Shown here: piece by piece, positions 1 through 9,110 of the stretch
Position numbering within the stretch: the stretch's first letter is position 1
Layout of the letters: each line of letters opens with the position of its first letter
Origin: an uncultured Marinicella sp.
GTDB lineage: Bacteria > Pseudomonadota > Gammaproteobacteria > Xanthomonadales > Marinicellaceae
Reading direction: 5' to 3'
Assembly: GCA_947502925.1 (NCBI GenBank)
Contig: CANNBS010000004.1
Location: forward strand, 248,001 to 312,000
Length of the DNA stretch: 64,000 nt
Position numbers and translations under genes: made by a program
The notes under the pieces: model-generated
The model's database searches: none
Seen by the model: only the letters and a program-made list of their open reading frames with translations
Told to the model about the DNA's origin: nothing

Positions 1-2
1 TG

Positions 3-1736
3 ATGGCTGATGATGTGGTTCAATATGATTTTTCGGTTGCCAACGCGGCACAGCATTTAGGCCGGGTCAATATAGTCTTGCCAGTGGAAGGTCAGCAACA
101 GGTGGTGGTTAAGTTACCGGTGTGGCGTTCGGGTCGTTATGAGGTGCTCAACCTCAGTAAAAACATCACTGAATTTAAAGCCCACAATAAAAAAGGTGAG
201 CCGCTTTCATGGAAAAAAACGGACAAAAATACCTGGGTTATCAATAATCCTAAACAAGGACATATACAAATCAGTTATCTGGTTTATGCCAATATGCTGT
301 CTTATCGGGTGGCGCATATTGATGAAAGCCATGCTTTTTTAGATGCCAGTGGGGTGTTTATGTTTGCACCAAGTTTACGGCAAGCGCCTTTGTCAGTGCG
401 CCTGGATGTGCCGGATCACTGGCGTTCGCGTTCAGGTATGCAGTCGCCGTCAGATCATCTATTTGTGGCAGATAATTACGATCAACTGGTTGATTCGCCC
501 ATTGAATCGGGAGTGCATGAATTTCTGGCTTTTACAGTGGATGAGAGAAACTATGAGATTGTTATTTGGGGTGAAGGGAACCATGACATAAGTGATTTAC
601 GTGAAAAAATAAGTACACTGGATGCGGTGGCGGCTGACTTGTGGGGTGATTTTCCTTTCCGGCGCTATGTCTTTATGTATCATGTGGGTGAGGGCTTGCG
701 TGGTGCCACTGAGCATATGAATTCCACCATTATTCAGAGTAGCCGCTTCAAATTTAAACCGCTGCAAGATTATTTTAAGGTGCTGGCCACAACCGCCCAT
801 GAATTTGTCCATACATGGAATGTGAAATCCTACCGGCCGTCCGGTATCGCGCCCTATGATTACAGTGGTGAGAATTATTCGAAATTATTCTGGATGGTGG
901 AAGGCAGTACCAGTTATTACGATGATTTATTTCTGATGCGCGCCGGAATCTACCAGCCTGAGGACTATTTTAAGCGCCTGTCTGACAACATTCATGGGCA
1001 TCTGAATAAGCCGGGTCGGGATGTCAGTTCAGTGGCGATGAGCAGTTTTGATACCTGGATGAATAATGATCCGCATTTTAGTCTTAATAATCAAGTCAGT
1101 ATTTACTTAGAAGGCGCACTTAAAACCTGGGCACTGGATCAGGCCATTCGTCAATCCAGCAATAATAAACACAGTTATGATGATGTACAAAGGCAGCTTT
1201 ATAAACGTCATGTCAATACTGATGTGGGCTACACAGAGGCGGATGTCCAGGCGATTTTGAATGATTTGACCGGCTCGCCCATGACTGATTTTTGGCAGTC
1301 TTATGTAAGCGGAACTGAGGCATTAGATTTTGATGCTTTACTGGCTTATTACGGTTTACAGCGGGTGTTTGATGAAGACAGCGAAGAAATGGCCTGGCTG
1401 GGTATCGAAAGCCGAAAAGATGATGCCGGTGTTGGCATTTATGCGGTCCATCGTAACAGCCCGGCCTGGCAGGCAGGCTTAACTGGTGGAGATGTTGTCC
1501 TGGCCATTGATGGGTATCGGACGAACGCTGATAACTGGTCGGATCATCTGAAGACCTTGCAGGTGGGTGAACGTTATCAAGTCAGCTATTTCAATGGTGA
1601 CAGATTAAAATCCACCACCATCAATCCAATGAAAAATCCAAATCCATCCTTCAGCATTGAGCCGGTTGATAAGGCCTCACGGCAGCAGAAGAACGTATTT
1701 AAGGCCTGGACCGGTCATGATTTGCCTGATGCATAG
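3..1736 (+). CDS. M61 family metallopeptidase with C-terminal PDZ domain (5' end may be cut)
   Basis: This is probably a glycyl-aminopeptidase-type M61 zinc peptidase. The zinc motif HEFVH, followed by T-W, sits at residues 266-270 of the visible protein, and the distal Glu region (MVEGSTSYYDD) follows about 35 residues later, as in the family. The N-terminal part (about residues 8-60) has the beta-rich M61 start including PVWRSGRYE. A PDZ domain occupies about residues 463-550 (AWLGIES, then SPAWQAGLTGGDVVLAIDG). The first ATG is only two bases into the window and no signal peptide is visible, so a longer start upstream cannot be excluded. The deoxynucleoside kinase gene begins 9 bp after the stop, suggesting cotranscription. 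Confidence 0.88.
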   Translation: MADDVVQYDFSVANAAQHLGRVNIVLPVEGQQQVVVKLPVWRSGRYEVLNLSKNITEFKAHNKKGEPLSWKKTDKNTWVINNPKQGHIQISYLVYANMLSYRVAHIDESHAFLDASGVFMFAPSLRQAPLSVRLDVPDHWRSRSGMQSPSDHLFVADNYDQLVDSPIESGVHEFLAFTVDERNYEIVIWGEGNHDISDLREKISTLDAVAADLWGDFPFRRYVFMYHVGEGLRGATEHMNSTIIQSSRFKFKPLQDYFKVLATTAHEFVHTWNVKSYRPSGIAPYDYSGENYSKLFWMVEGSTSYYDDLFLMRAGIYQPEDYFKRLSDNIHGHLNKPGRDVSSVAMSSFDTWMNNDPHFSLNNQVSIYLEGALKTWALDQAIRQSSNNKHSYDDVQRQLYKRHVNTDVGYTEADVQAILNDLTGSPMTDFWQSYVSGTEALDFDALLAYYGLQRVFDEDSEEMAWLGIESRKDDAGVGIYAVHRNSPAWQAGLTGGDVVLAIDGYRTNADNWSDHLKTLQVGERYQVSYFNGDRLKSTTINPMKNPNPSFSIEPVDKASRQQKNVFKAWTGHDLPDA

Positions 1737-1745
1737 TGCGAGCCA

Positions 1746-2381
1746 ATGAGTCGTCCGAAGATTATAGGCATTGCCGGTAATATTGGTGCCGGTAAGACCT
1801 CGTTGGTTGAATTTTTACAGCGCAGCTATGTGATTACGCCATTTTATGAACCGAATGACGTTAATCCCTATTTAAAGGATTTTTATCGGGATATGAAACG
1901 CTGGGCGTTTCATTCGCAGTTGTATTTTTTAAGCAGTAAGTTTGCCATGCAACAGCAATTAGAGCAGTGCAGTGGTGTGGTGTTACAGGACCGGACCTTA
2001 TTTGAGGATGTGGAAATCTTTGCCACGGCTTTGCACCAGATGCGAAAAATAAACAAGCGCGACTGGCAGACTTTTACAGGCTTGTATGAAAGCATTCAAC
2101 AGGCCATCCAGCCTCCCGATCTGATGATTTATTTAAGCTGTTCGATACGCACCGCGCGAAAGCGGATTAAACTACGCGGGCGCGCCATGGAGCAGGATAT
2201 GCCTTTGAGTTATTTAAAGCGATTAGAGAGTTTATACCGTGAATGGATTGATGTTTATGATAAAAGTGAAGTATTGATTATTGAGACCGATAAAATGGAC
2301 TATGTGAATGATCTGATTGATCAGTTACAGGTGATGGACGCCATCGAGCGTTACATTCCCAATGAGTTAAAACGACAATAA
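1746..2381 (+). CDS. Deoxynucleoside kinase family protein
   Basis: This is a cytosolic salvage kinase that phosphorylates deoxynucleosides with ATP. The P-loop GNIGAGKT lies at residues 11-18. The family motif usually written DRS appears as QDRTLFED near residue 80, and the lid-type arginines RTARKRIKLRGR lie near residues 134-145. At 211 residues it matches the usual bacterial dGK/dAK length. The base specificity (dAdo, dGuo or other) cannot be read from the sequence. It lies between the M61 peptidase (9 bp gap) and the DUF368 gene (12 bp gap), most likely in one transcript. The Ser to Thr change in the DRS motif is conservative. Confidence 0.87.
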   Translation: MSRPKIIGIAGNIGAGKTSLVEFLQRSYVITPFYEPNDVNPYLKDFYRDMKRWAFHSQLYFLSSKFAMQQQLEQCSGVVLQDRTLFEDVEIFATALHQMRKINKRDWQTFTGLYESIQQAIQPPDLMIYLSCSIRTARKRIKLRGRAMEQDMPLSYLKRLESLYREWIDVYDKSEVLIIETDKMDYVNDLIDQLQVMDAIERYIPNELKRQ

Positions 2382-2393
2382 ACTGAGGTGATA

Positions 2394-3260
2394 ATGGCAT
2401 ATTTGTGGGTGTTTTTAAAAGGATTATTGATGGGGTTGGCCGATGTGGTGCCGGGTGTTTCTGGTGGCACCATGGCCTTAGTCACCGGCATATATGAGCG
2501 TCTTATTAAAGCCATAGCACGGGTGGATGGCGATTTTATCGGGTATTTATTGAAACTGGACATTGGCCGGGCATGGCGCTATCTGGATGGCTGGTTTTTA
2601 TTGGCGGTATTCGGTGGCATATTAACGGCGATTTTTTTATTTGCAGGGTTATTAAGCCATTTATTGGCCACGCAGCCGGTGTTAACCTGGGCTTTTTTCC
2701 TGGGTCTGATTGTGGCGGCGGCGGTTTTACTGGTGGCCTCTGAACACAAAAAAAGTGCAATCCTGTGGCTTTGGCTGGTGCTGGGTGTTGTTTTGGGTTA
2801 TGTGTTGTCAACGCAATCGCTGTTTATGTTGCCGGGTGGATATTCAGGACTCTTTTTAGCCGGTATGATTGCTATTTGTGCCATGATTTTGCCCGGCATT
2901 TCAGGTTCCCTGCTGCTGGTATTATTGGGTAAATATGCGGTTCTTTTAGAAGCGGCGCATCAGCGCGACTTGTTTACCTTGATGGTGTTTGCCGGAGGTG
3001 CTTTGCTGGGATTGTTGTTGTTTGCTAAATTGCTGAAATGGCTGCTGGCGCATTATCATACCAGCATGATTTATTTTTTATCCGGGCTAATGCTGGGAAC
3101 TGTGTTTAAAGTCTGGCCCTGGAAATCATCGGAGGCGACTAATATCTGGCCATGGCATCACAATGAGCCGCAGTATTTAATGAGTTGCCTCATGGTTTTT
3201 GCCGGTGTCATTGTGGTGACCGGTTTGTTTTACTGGGGACGGCAAACCAAACGGGTATAA
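2394..3260 (+). CDS. popT: DUF368 family membrane protein (PopT-type undecaprenyl phosphate transporter)
   Basis: This is a polytopic inner-membrane protein of about 288 residues. The N-terminal signature GLADVVPGVSGGTMA and a second, related half-motif ICAMILPGISGSLLL near residues 160-175 are the inverted-repeat hallmark of DUF368. Members of this family (PopT) have been shown to return undecaprenyl phosphate across the membrane, which would link it to cell-wall and envelope synthesis. That role is taken from the family, not from this sequence. I prefer the ATG at 2394 because GAGG at 2385-2388 is a suitable ribosome site for it; a GTG at 2388 is the alternative. It is followed by a strong hairpin. 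Confidence 0.85.
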   Translation: MAYLWVFLKGLLMGLADVVPGVSGGTMALVTGIYERLIKAIARVDGDFIGYLLKLDIGRAWRYLDGWFLLAVFGGILTAIFLFAGLLSHLLATQPVLTWAFFLGLIVAAAVLLVASEHKKSAILWLWLVLGVVLGYVLSTQSLFMLPGGYSGLFLAGMIAICAMILPGISGSLLLVLLGKYAVLLEAAHQRDLFTLMVFAGGALLGLLLFAKLLKWLLAHYHTSMIYFLSGLMLGTVFKVWPWKSSEATNIWPWHHNEPQYLMSCLMVFAGVIVVTGLFYWGRQTKRV

Positions 3261-3287
3261 AAAACGCCGTTAACAATAACGGCGTTT
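3259..3287. terminator. Bidirectional intrinsic terminator
   Basis: A perfect 11-bp stem (AAACGCCGTTA at 3262-3272 pairing with 3277-3287) encloses a 4-nt ACAA loop. A run of six A at 3259-3264 gives a T-run on the minus strand. It sits between the convergent DUF368 gene and the IPTL-CTERM-like gene and probably ends both, best on the minus strand. Confidence 0.85.
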
Positions 3288-3308
3288 AAATTGGTTATGA
3301 ATATTGGA

Positions 3309-3983
3309 TTAATGTAGACGGCGTCTAAATAAACCAGCCATGATTAAAACGATCGCGCCAAGTGTCACGGTTGACCAGACGCTTAAAGATGGTACAGATT
3401 GCGGTGCGGCTGTACCACGATCCGGTTGCATCGACTGAAGTTCCATGGGTGACTGACCAATGGGGATGCCTTTGTTTTGAGCCTCATTAGGAATCTGGCC
3501 AAGACCTTCACACAATGTAAAGAAATTGCAGCCAAAGGGCGGGCCGCCTTGTATACCACGGTTGCCATCATAGCTTGAACCTGATTTCACATTCAGGCCG
3601 CCAGTTGGGAATAAATTAAAATCACCGGCAGAACCATCGAAGGCCGTACCCCAGGGTTGGCCGTTGGTGGCCTGGCCAATTAAAGGTTGAGAAAAGTCCA
3701 GCGTGCCGCCATTGGTATCAAACCAGATTTCTTCATAGTCGTTGATATCATATTGACCATCGCTGTCAATTGAACCTGTCACCGTGAACTGCAGGTCGAT
3801 GACAGCCGGATTGGGTAAAACAAATGTATTATCGCCGGGATTAGTCACCAAAGATTCTTCAAGGATAATAAATCCCTCACTGCGTGCTGTACTATTTGGA
3901 TCATCAAAGACAAAATCAAAACGCACCGGTGCTGCAGTGACCTGGATTGAAATAATAAGTAATAAGAAAAAAAGTTTTTTCAT
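3309..3983 (-). CDS. Secreted protein with IPTL-CTERM-like sorting tail
   Basis: The function of the body is unknown. The N terminus is a clear signal peptide (MKKLFFLLLIISIQVTAAP). The C-terminal 30 residues have the three-part exosortase-tail layout: VPSLSVW, then a hydrophobic helix (TVTLGAIVLIMAGLF), then a basic end RRRLH. This resembles the IPTL-CTERM class, whose members are thought to be processed by exosortase H. Here VPSLS replaces the usual IPTLS. The middle is Gly/Asn/Asp-rich with CNFFTLC as a possible disulfide, typical of surface proteins. The gene stands alone, is convergent with DUF368 and is diverging from exonuclease I. No exosortase lies in the window. Confidence 0.7.
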   Translation of the reverse strand: MKKLFFLLLIISIQVTAAPVRFDFVFDDPNSTARSEGFIILEESLVTNPGDNTFVLPNPAVIDLQFTVTGSIDSDGQYDINDYEEIWFDTNGGTLDFSQPLIGQATNGQPWGTAFDGSAGDFNLFPTGGLNVKSGSSYDGNRGIQGGPPFGCNFFTLCEGLGQIPNEAQNKGIPIGQSPMELQSMQPDRGTAAPQSVPSLSVWSTVTLGAIVLIMAGLFRRRLH

Positions 3984-4089
3984 GGGTTCCCCTTTAAGTT
4001 TGGATTAAAATGAATGTTTATATTAGCGAAATTAATTCCGCAGGGCAATTATTTATTTCATTTTGAGACATTAATCACAGAATTGCGCA

Positions 4090-5553
4090 ATGAAAAATAA
4101 CAGTCAGTTTTATTGGTATGATTTGGAGACCTTTGGGATTGATACCCGATACGACCGGGTTGCTCAGTTTGCCGGTATAAGAACAGATATGGATTTAAAC
4201 ATTATCGGTGAGCCTGAAATGTTTTACTGTCAGCCCACCTTTGATTACCTGCCAACACCTGAAAGTGTGCTGGTAACCGGTATCACGCCGCAGAAATGCC
4301 AACAGGATGGTTTATCAGAAGAGCAATTTGCCGACCGGATCAATGATATTTTCTCCCAAGGCAATACCTGTGTAGCCGGTTATAACTCGGTGCGCTTTGA
4401 TGATGAGTGTGTGCGTTCATTATTCTATCGAAACCTGATGGATCCTTATGCCCGTGAATACAGCAACGGCAACAGTCGCTGGGATCTGATTGATCTGGTG
4501 CGTGCCACTTATGCCTTGAGACCTGAGGGTATTAACTGGCCATTACGTGAAGATGGTCAGCCAAGTTTTAAACTGGAGGATTTAACTGACGCCAATGGTT
4601 TATCCCATGAAGCGGCGCATGATGCCTTATCCGATGTCCATGCCACCATCCAAATGGCTCAACTGATTAAACAAAAACAACCCAGATTGTTTGAATTTGG
4701 TTTAAAAATGCGGGATAAGCATTATGTCAAAAGTTTATTGAACTGGGATTTATTACAGCCGGTGGTGCATGTTTCAGGCATGATTCCGGCTGAGCGGGGC
4801 TGTGTGAGCTTATTTGTGCCTTTGGCGGTGGATGGGCGCAATAAAAATGGTGTGATTTGTTATGATTTGAACTTCCCACCTGATAATTTATTGAGTTTAA
4901 GCGCAGAAGACATCGCTGAACGTCTTTACACACCGCAGGATGAGCTACCGGACGGTCAGCAGCGTATTCACTTAAAAACCATTCATATTAATAAAATCCC
5001 CTTTGTGGCGCCGGTGACTATTCTGAAACACACCGATACAGCGCGTTTAGGTCTGGATGAAGGGTTATGTCGAACCCATTTAGAGCAAATCAAAAGTTAT
5101 GCCGCTGATCACCACCAGGCATTAATAAAAAAAATCAAAACAGTCTTTAACCGGCCGTTTGAATCAAAAACTGATGATGTGGACAGTCTTATTTATGACG
5201 GTTTTTTTAGTTATGATGAACGCGCGCTGTTTAACCAGATTCGTGCCATGAAAGCGCAGGATATGCCCTGGGAAAAAAAGGACATGGCTGAATTTAAGGA
5301 CAATCGTGGGCCTGAATTGGTGCGTCGTTACCGTGCCCGAAATTTTCCCGACAGCCTCAGTAAACAACAGCACAAACAGTGGTTTGATGAATGTCGAAAT
5401 CGTTTACAACAACGACATGGTCAAAATTGGCACCATTGGTTCACCCATTTATCAGAACTAAAAGAAAGTCTAAAAGACAGACAGCAAATGCGTCTGTTAG
5501 ATGCGCTCGAAGATTATGCACGTGCGCACCCTCTGCTGGGGATTCGCGATTAA
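4090..5553 (+). CDS. sbcB: Exonuclease I (3'-5' ssDNA exonuclease)
   Basis: It degrades single-stranded DNA from the 3' end, acting in mismatch repair and recombination. The DEDDh exonuclease fold is plain: D11 and E13 in YDLETFG, the NSVRFDDE block near residue 98, and HDALSDVHAT near residue 180 carrying the catalytic His and Asp. SH3-like and C-terminal exonuclease I regions follow, and 487 residues is the standard length for E. coli-type ExoI. The gene is transcribed divergently from the IPTL-CTERM-like gene across about 106 bp. The start ATG has no strong ribosome binding site, but the motif distance from the N terminus matches the family. Confidence 0.95.
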   Translation: MKNNSQFYWYDLETFGIDTRYDRVAQFAGIRTDMDLNIIGEPEMFYCQPTFDYLPTPESVLVTGITPQKCQQDGLSEEQFADRINDIFSQGNTCVAGYNSVRFDDECVRSLFYRNLMDPYAREYSNGNSRWDLIDLVRATYALRPEGINWPLREDGQPSFKLEDLTDANGLSHEAAHDALSDVHATIQMAQLIKQKQPRLFEFGLKMRDKHYVKSLLNWDLLQPVVHVSGMIPAERGCVSLFVPLAVDGRNKNGVICYDLNFPPDNLLSLSAEDIAERLYTPQDELPDGQQRIHLKTIHINKIPFVAPVTILKHTDTARLGLDEGLCRTHLEQIKSYAADHHQALIKKIKTVFNRPFESKTDDVDSLIYDGFFSYDERALFNQIRAMKAQDMPWEKKDMAEFKDNRGPELVRRYRARNFPDSLSKQQHKQWFDECRNRLQQRHGQNWHHWFTHLSELKESLKDRQQMRLLDALEDYARAHPLLGIRD

Positions 5554-5567
5554 TAAAAGCGGTCGGT

Positions 5568-5927
5568 TTATTTTCTGTAGTTTTTACGGGCGATGATAAT
5601 GGCGGCGCGAACAAACAGATATATCACAAAGCCAAGACCCACCAGATTAACGCCCCAATGTTCAAGCAACACCACATTGTCACCTTGTTCAAGGCCTTTG
5701 ATGTAAGCCCACAGCATCGGAATGGCGCCAATCATGGCGATGCTCATGGCCACATAGGACAGCATTTTTAACAGATAGATGCGCTGGCCGAATTGCCTTT
5801 TTTTATAGAGGGCGGCTTGTTCTTCATCGATTTCCTGTTCGCCTTCATGGCTAAAACCACACTTTGGGCAAACTTTAGCTAATGAAGACATGCGGGTTCG
5901 ACAAACAGGACATTTTACGAGAGCCAT
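5568..5927 (-). CDS. Zinc-ribbon membrane protein, function unknown
   Basis: A small protein of 119 residues. An N-terminal zinc ribbon is formed by C6-x2-C9 and C20-x2-C23 (CPVC and CPKC). An acidic linker follows, then two predicted membrane helices at about residues 54-76 and 92-112, and a basic end. Such proteins are widespread and not assigned a function. It is convergent with exonuclease I, with 14 bp between the stops, and divergent from pyruvate kinase. Confidence 0.75.
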   Translation of the reverse strand: MALVKCPVCRTRMSSLAKVCPKCGFSHEGEQEIDEEQAALYKKRQFGQRIYLLKMLSYVAMSIAMIGAIPMLWAYIKGLEQGDNVVLLEHWGVNLVGLGFVIYLFVRAAIIIARKNYRK

Positions 5928-6030
5928 ATACGAAAAGCGTTGTTTAAAAGTAACATTATAACAAGTCTAACATGAAATTTTTAGCGAAAAGGTCTATCAT
6001 ATCCGCTTCAATCCAGCCACTAAAATAGCT

Positions 6031-7455
6031 ATGTACCGAAAGACCAAAATTGTCGCCACTTTGGGTCCGGCCAGCCAACAGTCTGAGCAGATTAAAGCGC
6101 TGATTCAAGCCGGCGTGAATGTGTTTCGTTTGAATTTCTCTCACGGCAGTCACGCAGACCACCGACAGTCGGTGGCAAAAATTCGCCAAATAAGTTCAGA
6201 TCTTCAGGTTCAGGTAGGCATTTTACAAGATTTGCAAGGACCTAAAATCCGGGTGGGAACGTTTAAAGATGGTGCGGTTTATTTAGACAATGGCCAAACG
6301 TTTAAACTGTATGCCGATAAAAATAAAACCGGTGATGTGGATGGTATCGGCATCAGCTACCCTCAATTATGGCAGGATGTTAAGGTTGATGATGTTTTGT
6401 TGTTAGATGATGGAAAGATAAGTTTACAGGTGGCAGAAATTAATGACAGCACACTGGTTTGTCGGGTGCTATTAGGCGGTGAGCTCAGTAATCATAAGGG
6501 AATTAACGTGCCCTCTGCTGATTTGTCGATTGCCGCTGTAACCGAAAAAGACCGGGCTGATTTGGCTTTAGGGGCTGAGCTGGATGTGGACTGGGTGGCG
6601 TTGAGTTTCGTGCGCTCAGCGGATGATTTAAAGTTGGCCAGGCAGTATCTGAATGAACACCTATCGAGCGCTAAACTCATGGCCAAGATTGAAAAGCCCG
6701 GAGCCATTAAAAATTTTAAAGCCATTTTGAAACATGCTGACGGTATTATGGTGGCGCGCGGTGATTTAGGTGTTGAATTGTCCACTGAACAAGTGCCTTT
6801 ATTACAGAAAAAATTAATTCAGCAAGCCCGGGAAAAAGGTAAGCCGGTGGTGACCGCCACGCAAATGCTGGAAAGTATGATCGAACAGCCCACGCCGACA
6901 CGGGCTGAGGCCAATGATGTGGCCAATGCCATATTCGATGGCACCGATGCGGTGATGTTGTCGGCTGAAACCGCCACCGGGGACTTTCCGCTTGAGGCGG
7001 TACAAACCATGGCACGAATTGCTGAAACCGTAGAACAAGATGACAGTTATCGTGCTCACATTGATCAGCATAAAGTGGCGGTACAAAAGAATACGCCGGA
7101 TGCGGTGTCAACGGCCGCCTGTCAGGTGGCGAGTATCTTAAATGCCGAGGTGATGTGTTGTTTTTCCAGTTCCGGTGCCACGGCGTTACGGGTGGCCCGA
7201 AATCGTATGGTGACACCGGTGATTGCCATATCACCGCATCAGAAATCCTGTCGTCAGCTGACTTTATCCTGGGGCATTCATCCGGTGCTCAATGATCAGG
7301 CCAAGAGCACAGATGCCATGGTGGCGGTGTCCAATGCAGTGATTGCCGAATCCGATATGGCTAAAATCGGTGATACCTATGTGATTACCGCGGGTGTGCC
7401 TTTTGGTCAGTCAGGCACCACTAATCTGATTCGTGTGGAGACCTTGTCTGCCTGA
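6031..7455 (+). CDS. pyk: Pyruvate kinase
   Basis: It converts phosphoenolpyruvate and ADP to pyruvate and ATP, the last step of glycolysis. The N-terminal RKTKIVATLGPAS, the substrate-binding block RLNFSHGSH and the signature MAKIEKPGAIKNF, in which K is the acid/base lysine, are all present. They are followed by MVARGDLGVEL and TATQMLESM. The C-terminal allosteric domain (about residues 345-474) is complete. 474 residues is normal. The monocistronic appearance (divergent neighbour upstream, 58 bp to the next gene) gives no clue to regulation. Type I or II cannot be decided from this alone. Confidence 0.96.
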   Translation: MYRKTKIVATLGPASQQSEQIKALIQAGVNVFRLNFSHGSHADHRQSVAKIRQISSDLQVQVGILQDLQGPKIRVGTFKDGAVYLDNGQTFKLYADKNKTGDVDGIGISYPQLWQDVKVDDVLLLDDGKISLQVAEINDSTLVCRVLLGGELSNHKGINVPSADLSIAAVTEKDRADLALGAELDVDWVALSFVRSADDLKLARQYLNEHLSSAKLMAKIEKPGAIKNFKAILKHADGIMVARGDLGVELSTEQVPLLQKKLIQQAREKGKPVVTATQMLESMIEQPTPTRAEANDVANAIFDGTDAVMLSAETATGDFPLEAVQTMARIAETVEQDDSYRAHIDQHKVAVQKNTPDAVSTAACQVASILNAEVMCCFSSSGATALRVARNRMVTPVIAISPHQKSCRQLTLSWGIHPVLNDQAKSTDAMVAVSNAVIAESDMAKIGDTYVITAGVPFGQSGTTNLIRVETLSA

Positions 7456-7513
7456 TGATTGCCACATGACTTCGCCTTGGTTAAGATGTTTGTTTTAAAT
7501 AAACAGAAATAAG

Positions 7514-8104
7514 ATGCCCTTAATTGAACCGCTGAATCAGTTTGCCAATCCTGAAGTTAAGGCGCTGGTAAAATTTTATAACGAAACCCTTGGGTTCTGC
7601 CCCAACAGTTTATTAACCATGCAACGCCGGCCGGCGATTGCCGAAGCGTTTGTTCATATCAACAAGGCCGTGATGGACAACAAAGGTCGCGTCACCGCAG
7701 AACAAAAGCGCCTAGTGGGTTATCTGACCAGCGCCCAGACCGGATGCAGGTATTGTCAGGCGCATACTTTATTAGCGGCAGAACGATATGGCGGCAGCGA
7801 GGCACGCTTAAAAAACATCTGGGACTTTCGTGACAGTGATTTATACACAGCGGCTGAAAAAGCCTTGTTTGAATTTGCGCTGGCGGCCTCATCGGTGCCT
7901 AATGCGGTCGATGAACACATTGAACAAGCCTTAAAAGCGCACTGGGATGACGGTGAAATCGTTGAAGTGCTCGGGGTGATTGCCTTGTTTGGTTTTCTCA
8001 ATCGATGGAATGATTCGATGGCAACCACACTTGAAGAGCCCGCTGAAGAAGCCGGTCAAAAATATTCGGCTGAAGATAACTGGACCAAAGGTAAACACCA
8101 ATAA
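7514..8104 (+). CDS. AhpD/carboxymuconolactone decarboxylase-like peroxidase-family protein
   Basis: The AhpD fold is shown by the active-site pattern CRYCQAHTLLA near residues 76-86, i.e. C-x2-C-x2-H, which in AhpD forms the redox disulfide and proton relay. The helical arrangement (VTAEQKRLVGYLTSAQTG before it and EVLGVIALFGFLNRWND after it) fits the uncharacterised peroxidase-related subgroup of about 190 residues. A role in alkylhydroperoxidase chemistry is inferred from the family. No ahpC partner is nearby; the gene lies between pyk and the moxR operon. Confidence 0.82.
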   Translation: MPLIEPLNQFANPEVKALVKFYNETLGFCPNSLLTMQRRPAIAEAFVHINKAVMDNKGRVTAEQKRLVGYLTSAQTGCRYCQAHTLLAAERYGGSEARLKNIWDFRDSDLYTAAEKALFEFALAASSVPNAVDEHIEQALKAHWDDGEIVEVLGVIALFGFLNRWNDSMATTLEEPAEEAGQKYSAEDNWTKGKHQ

Positions 8105-8162
8105 CAACAGGAATCTCACCTTCAATCAGTTACAATAAATTCAATTGATTATTCAAAGACCC

Positions 8163-9110
8163 ATGGAAAAAACACAAAAAAAGCAGACCCCCGAGGATAG
8201 CCCGGTTAACCGAATAAACCGGCTTGTCGAGTGCGTCGGTGAACGGATATTAGATAAAGAGTCAGCCATACGGCAGGTCATTGCGGCATTATTGGCCGGC
8301 GGTCATGTGTTACTGGAAGACCGGCCGGGCTTAGGTAAAACCACATTGGCTGCCTCGGTGGCGCAGGTATTCGGCCTTGATTTTAACCGCATTCAGCTGA
8401 CTTCGGATATGATGCCAAGTGATGTGTTGGGCGTGAGTATTTACCACCCTGAAAAACAGGCTTTCAGTTATCATAAAGGGCCTATTTTTACGCAGTTTTT
8501 ACTGGCTGATGAACTTAATCGCGCCACACCAAAAACCCAAAGCGCTTTACTTGAGGCGATGGCTGAAAATCAGGTCAGTATGGATGGCAAAACTTATCCG
8601 ATGGATAAGGTGTTTTTTGTCATGGCAACGCAAAACCCGATTGATGATTCGGGCACCTATACCTTACCGCATTCTCAGTTAGACCGTTTTTTAATTAGTT
8701 TAAGTCTGGGTTATCCCAGCGAAGCCAGCGAGCGACGTATTTATTCCGGTGACTATTTACAGGCCATGAAGCAATCCTTACCGGCGCTCAGTGACACCGA
8801 TGAGTTATTATCCTGGCAGCAGGGGGTGACTCAGGTCCATGCCGCAGATGAGGTGTTGGATTATTTGCAATGGCTGGTAACCCAAAGCCGAAAACACCCG
8901 CATATCCAACAGGGATTATCGCCCCGGGCCGGTTTGGGTTTATTCCGTATGGCGCAAAGTCAGGCGTTTATGGCGGGTCGTGATTTTATCACCCCCGACG
9001 ATGTCACCCAGAGTTTCTATCCCGTGTGCCGGCATCGATTGCTCACCGATGACGGTCGTTTGGCAGATGAATACATTGAAGAGATGCTCGACAGCGCCAA
9101 CCTTGTTTAA
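8163..9110 (+). CDS. MoxR-type AAA+ ATPase
   Basis: A chaperone-like AAA+ ATPase of about 315 residues. Walker A is RPGLGKTT near residues 58-65 and Walker B is LLADELNRA near residue 120, with the sensor MATQNPID about 40 residues further on. The C-terminal lid contains SPRAGLGLFRMAQ. MoxR proteins usually act with DUF58 and transglutaminase or VWA partners to mature other proteins. Here the next two genes are exactly DUF58 and a TgpA-like protein. I chose the ATG at 8163 rather than an upstream TTG at 8145, because the added residues are not conserved in kind. Confidence 0.9.
   Translation: MEKTQKKQTPEDSPVNRINRLVECVGERILDKESAIRQVIAALLAGGHVLLEDRPGLGKTTLAASVAQVFGLDFNRIQLTSDMMPSDVLGVSIYHPEKQAFSYHKGPIFTQFLLADELNRATPKTQSALLEAMAENQVSMDGKTYPMDKVFFVMATQNPIDDSGTYTLPHSQLDRFLISLSLGYPSEASERRIYSGDYLQAMKQSLPALSDTDELLSWQQGVTQVHAADEVLDYLQWLVTQSRKHPHIQQGLSPRAGLGLFRMAQSQAFMAGRDFITPDDVTQSFYPVCRHRLLTDDGRLADEYIEEMLDSANLV

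Noticed and set aside
5391..5771. A 126-residue frame spanning the end of exonuclease I and the antisense of the zinc-ribbon gene
   Set aside because: Both covered genes have clear family motifs; this frame has none and no start signal.
6746..7234. A 162-residue antisense frame within pyruvate kinase
   Set aside because: It is covered completely by the conserved pyk gene and has a Pro/His/Arg-rich translation typical of shadow frames.
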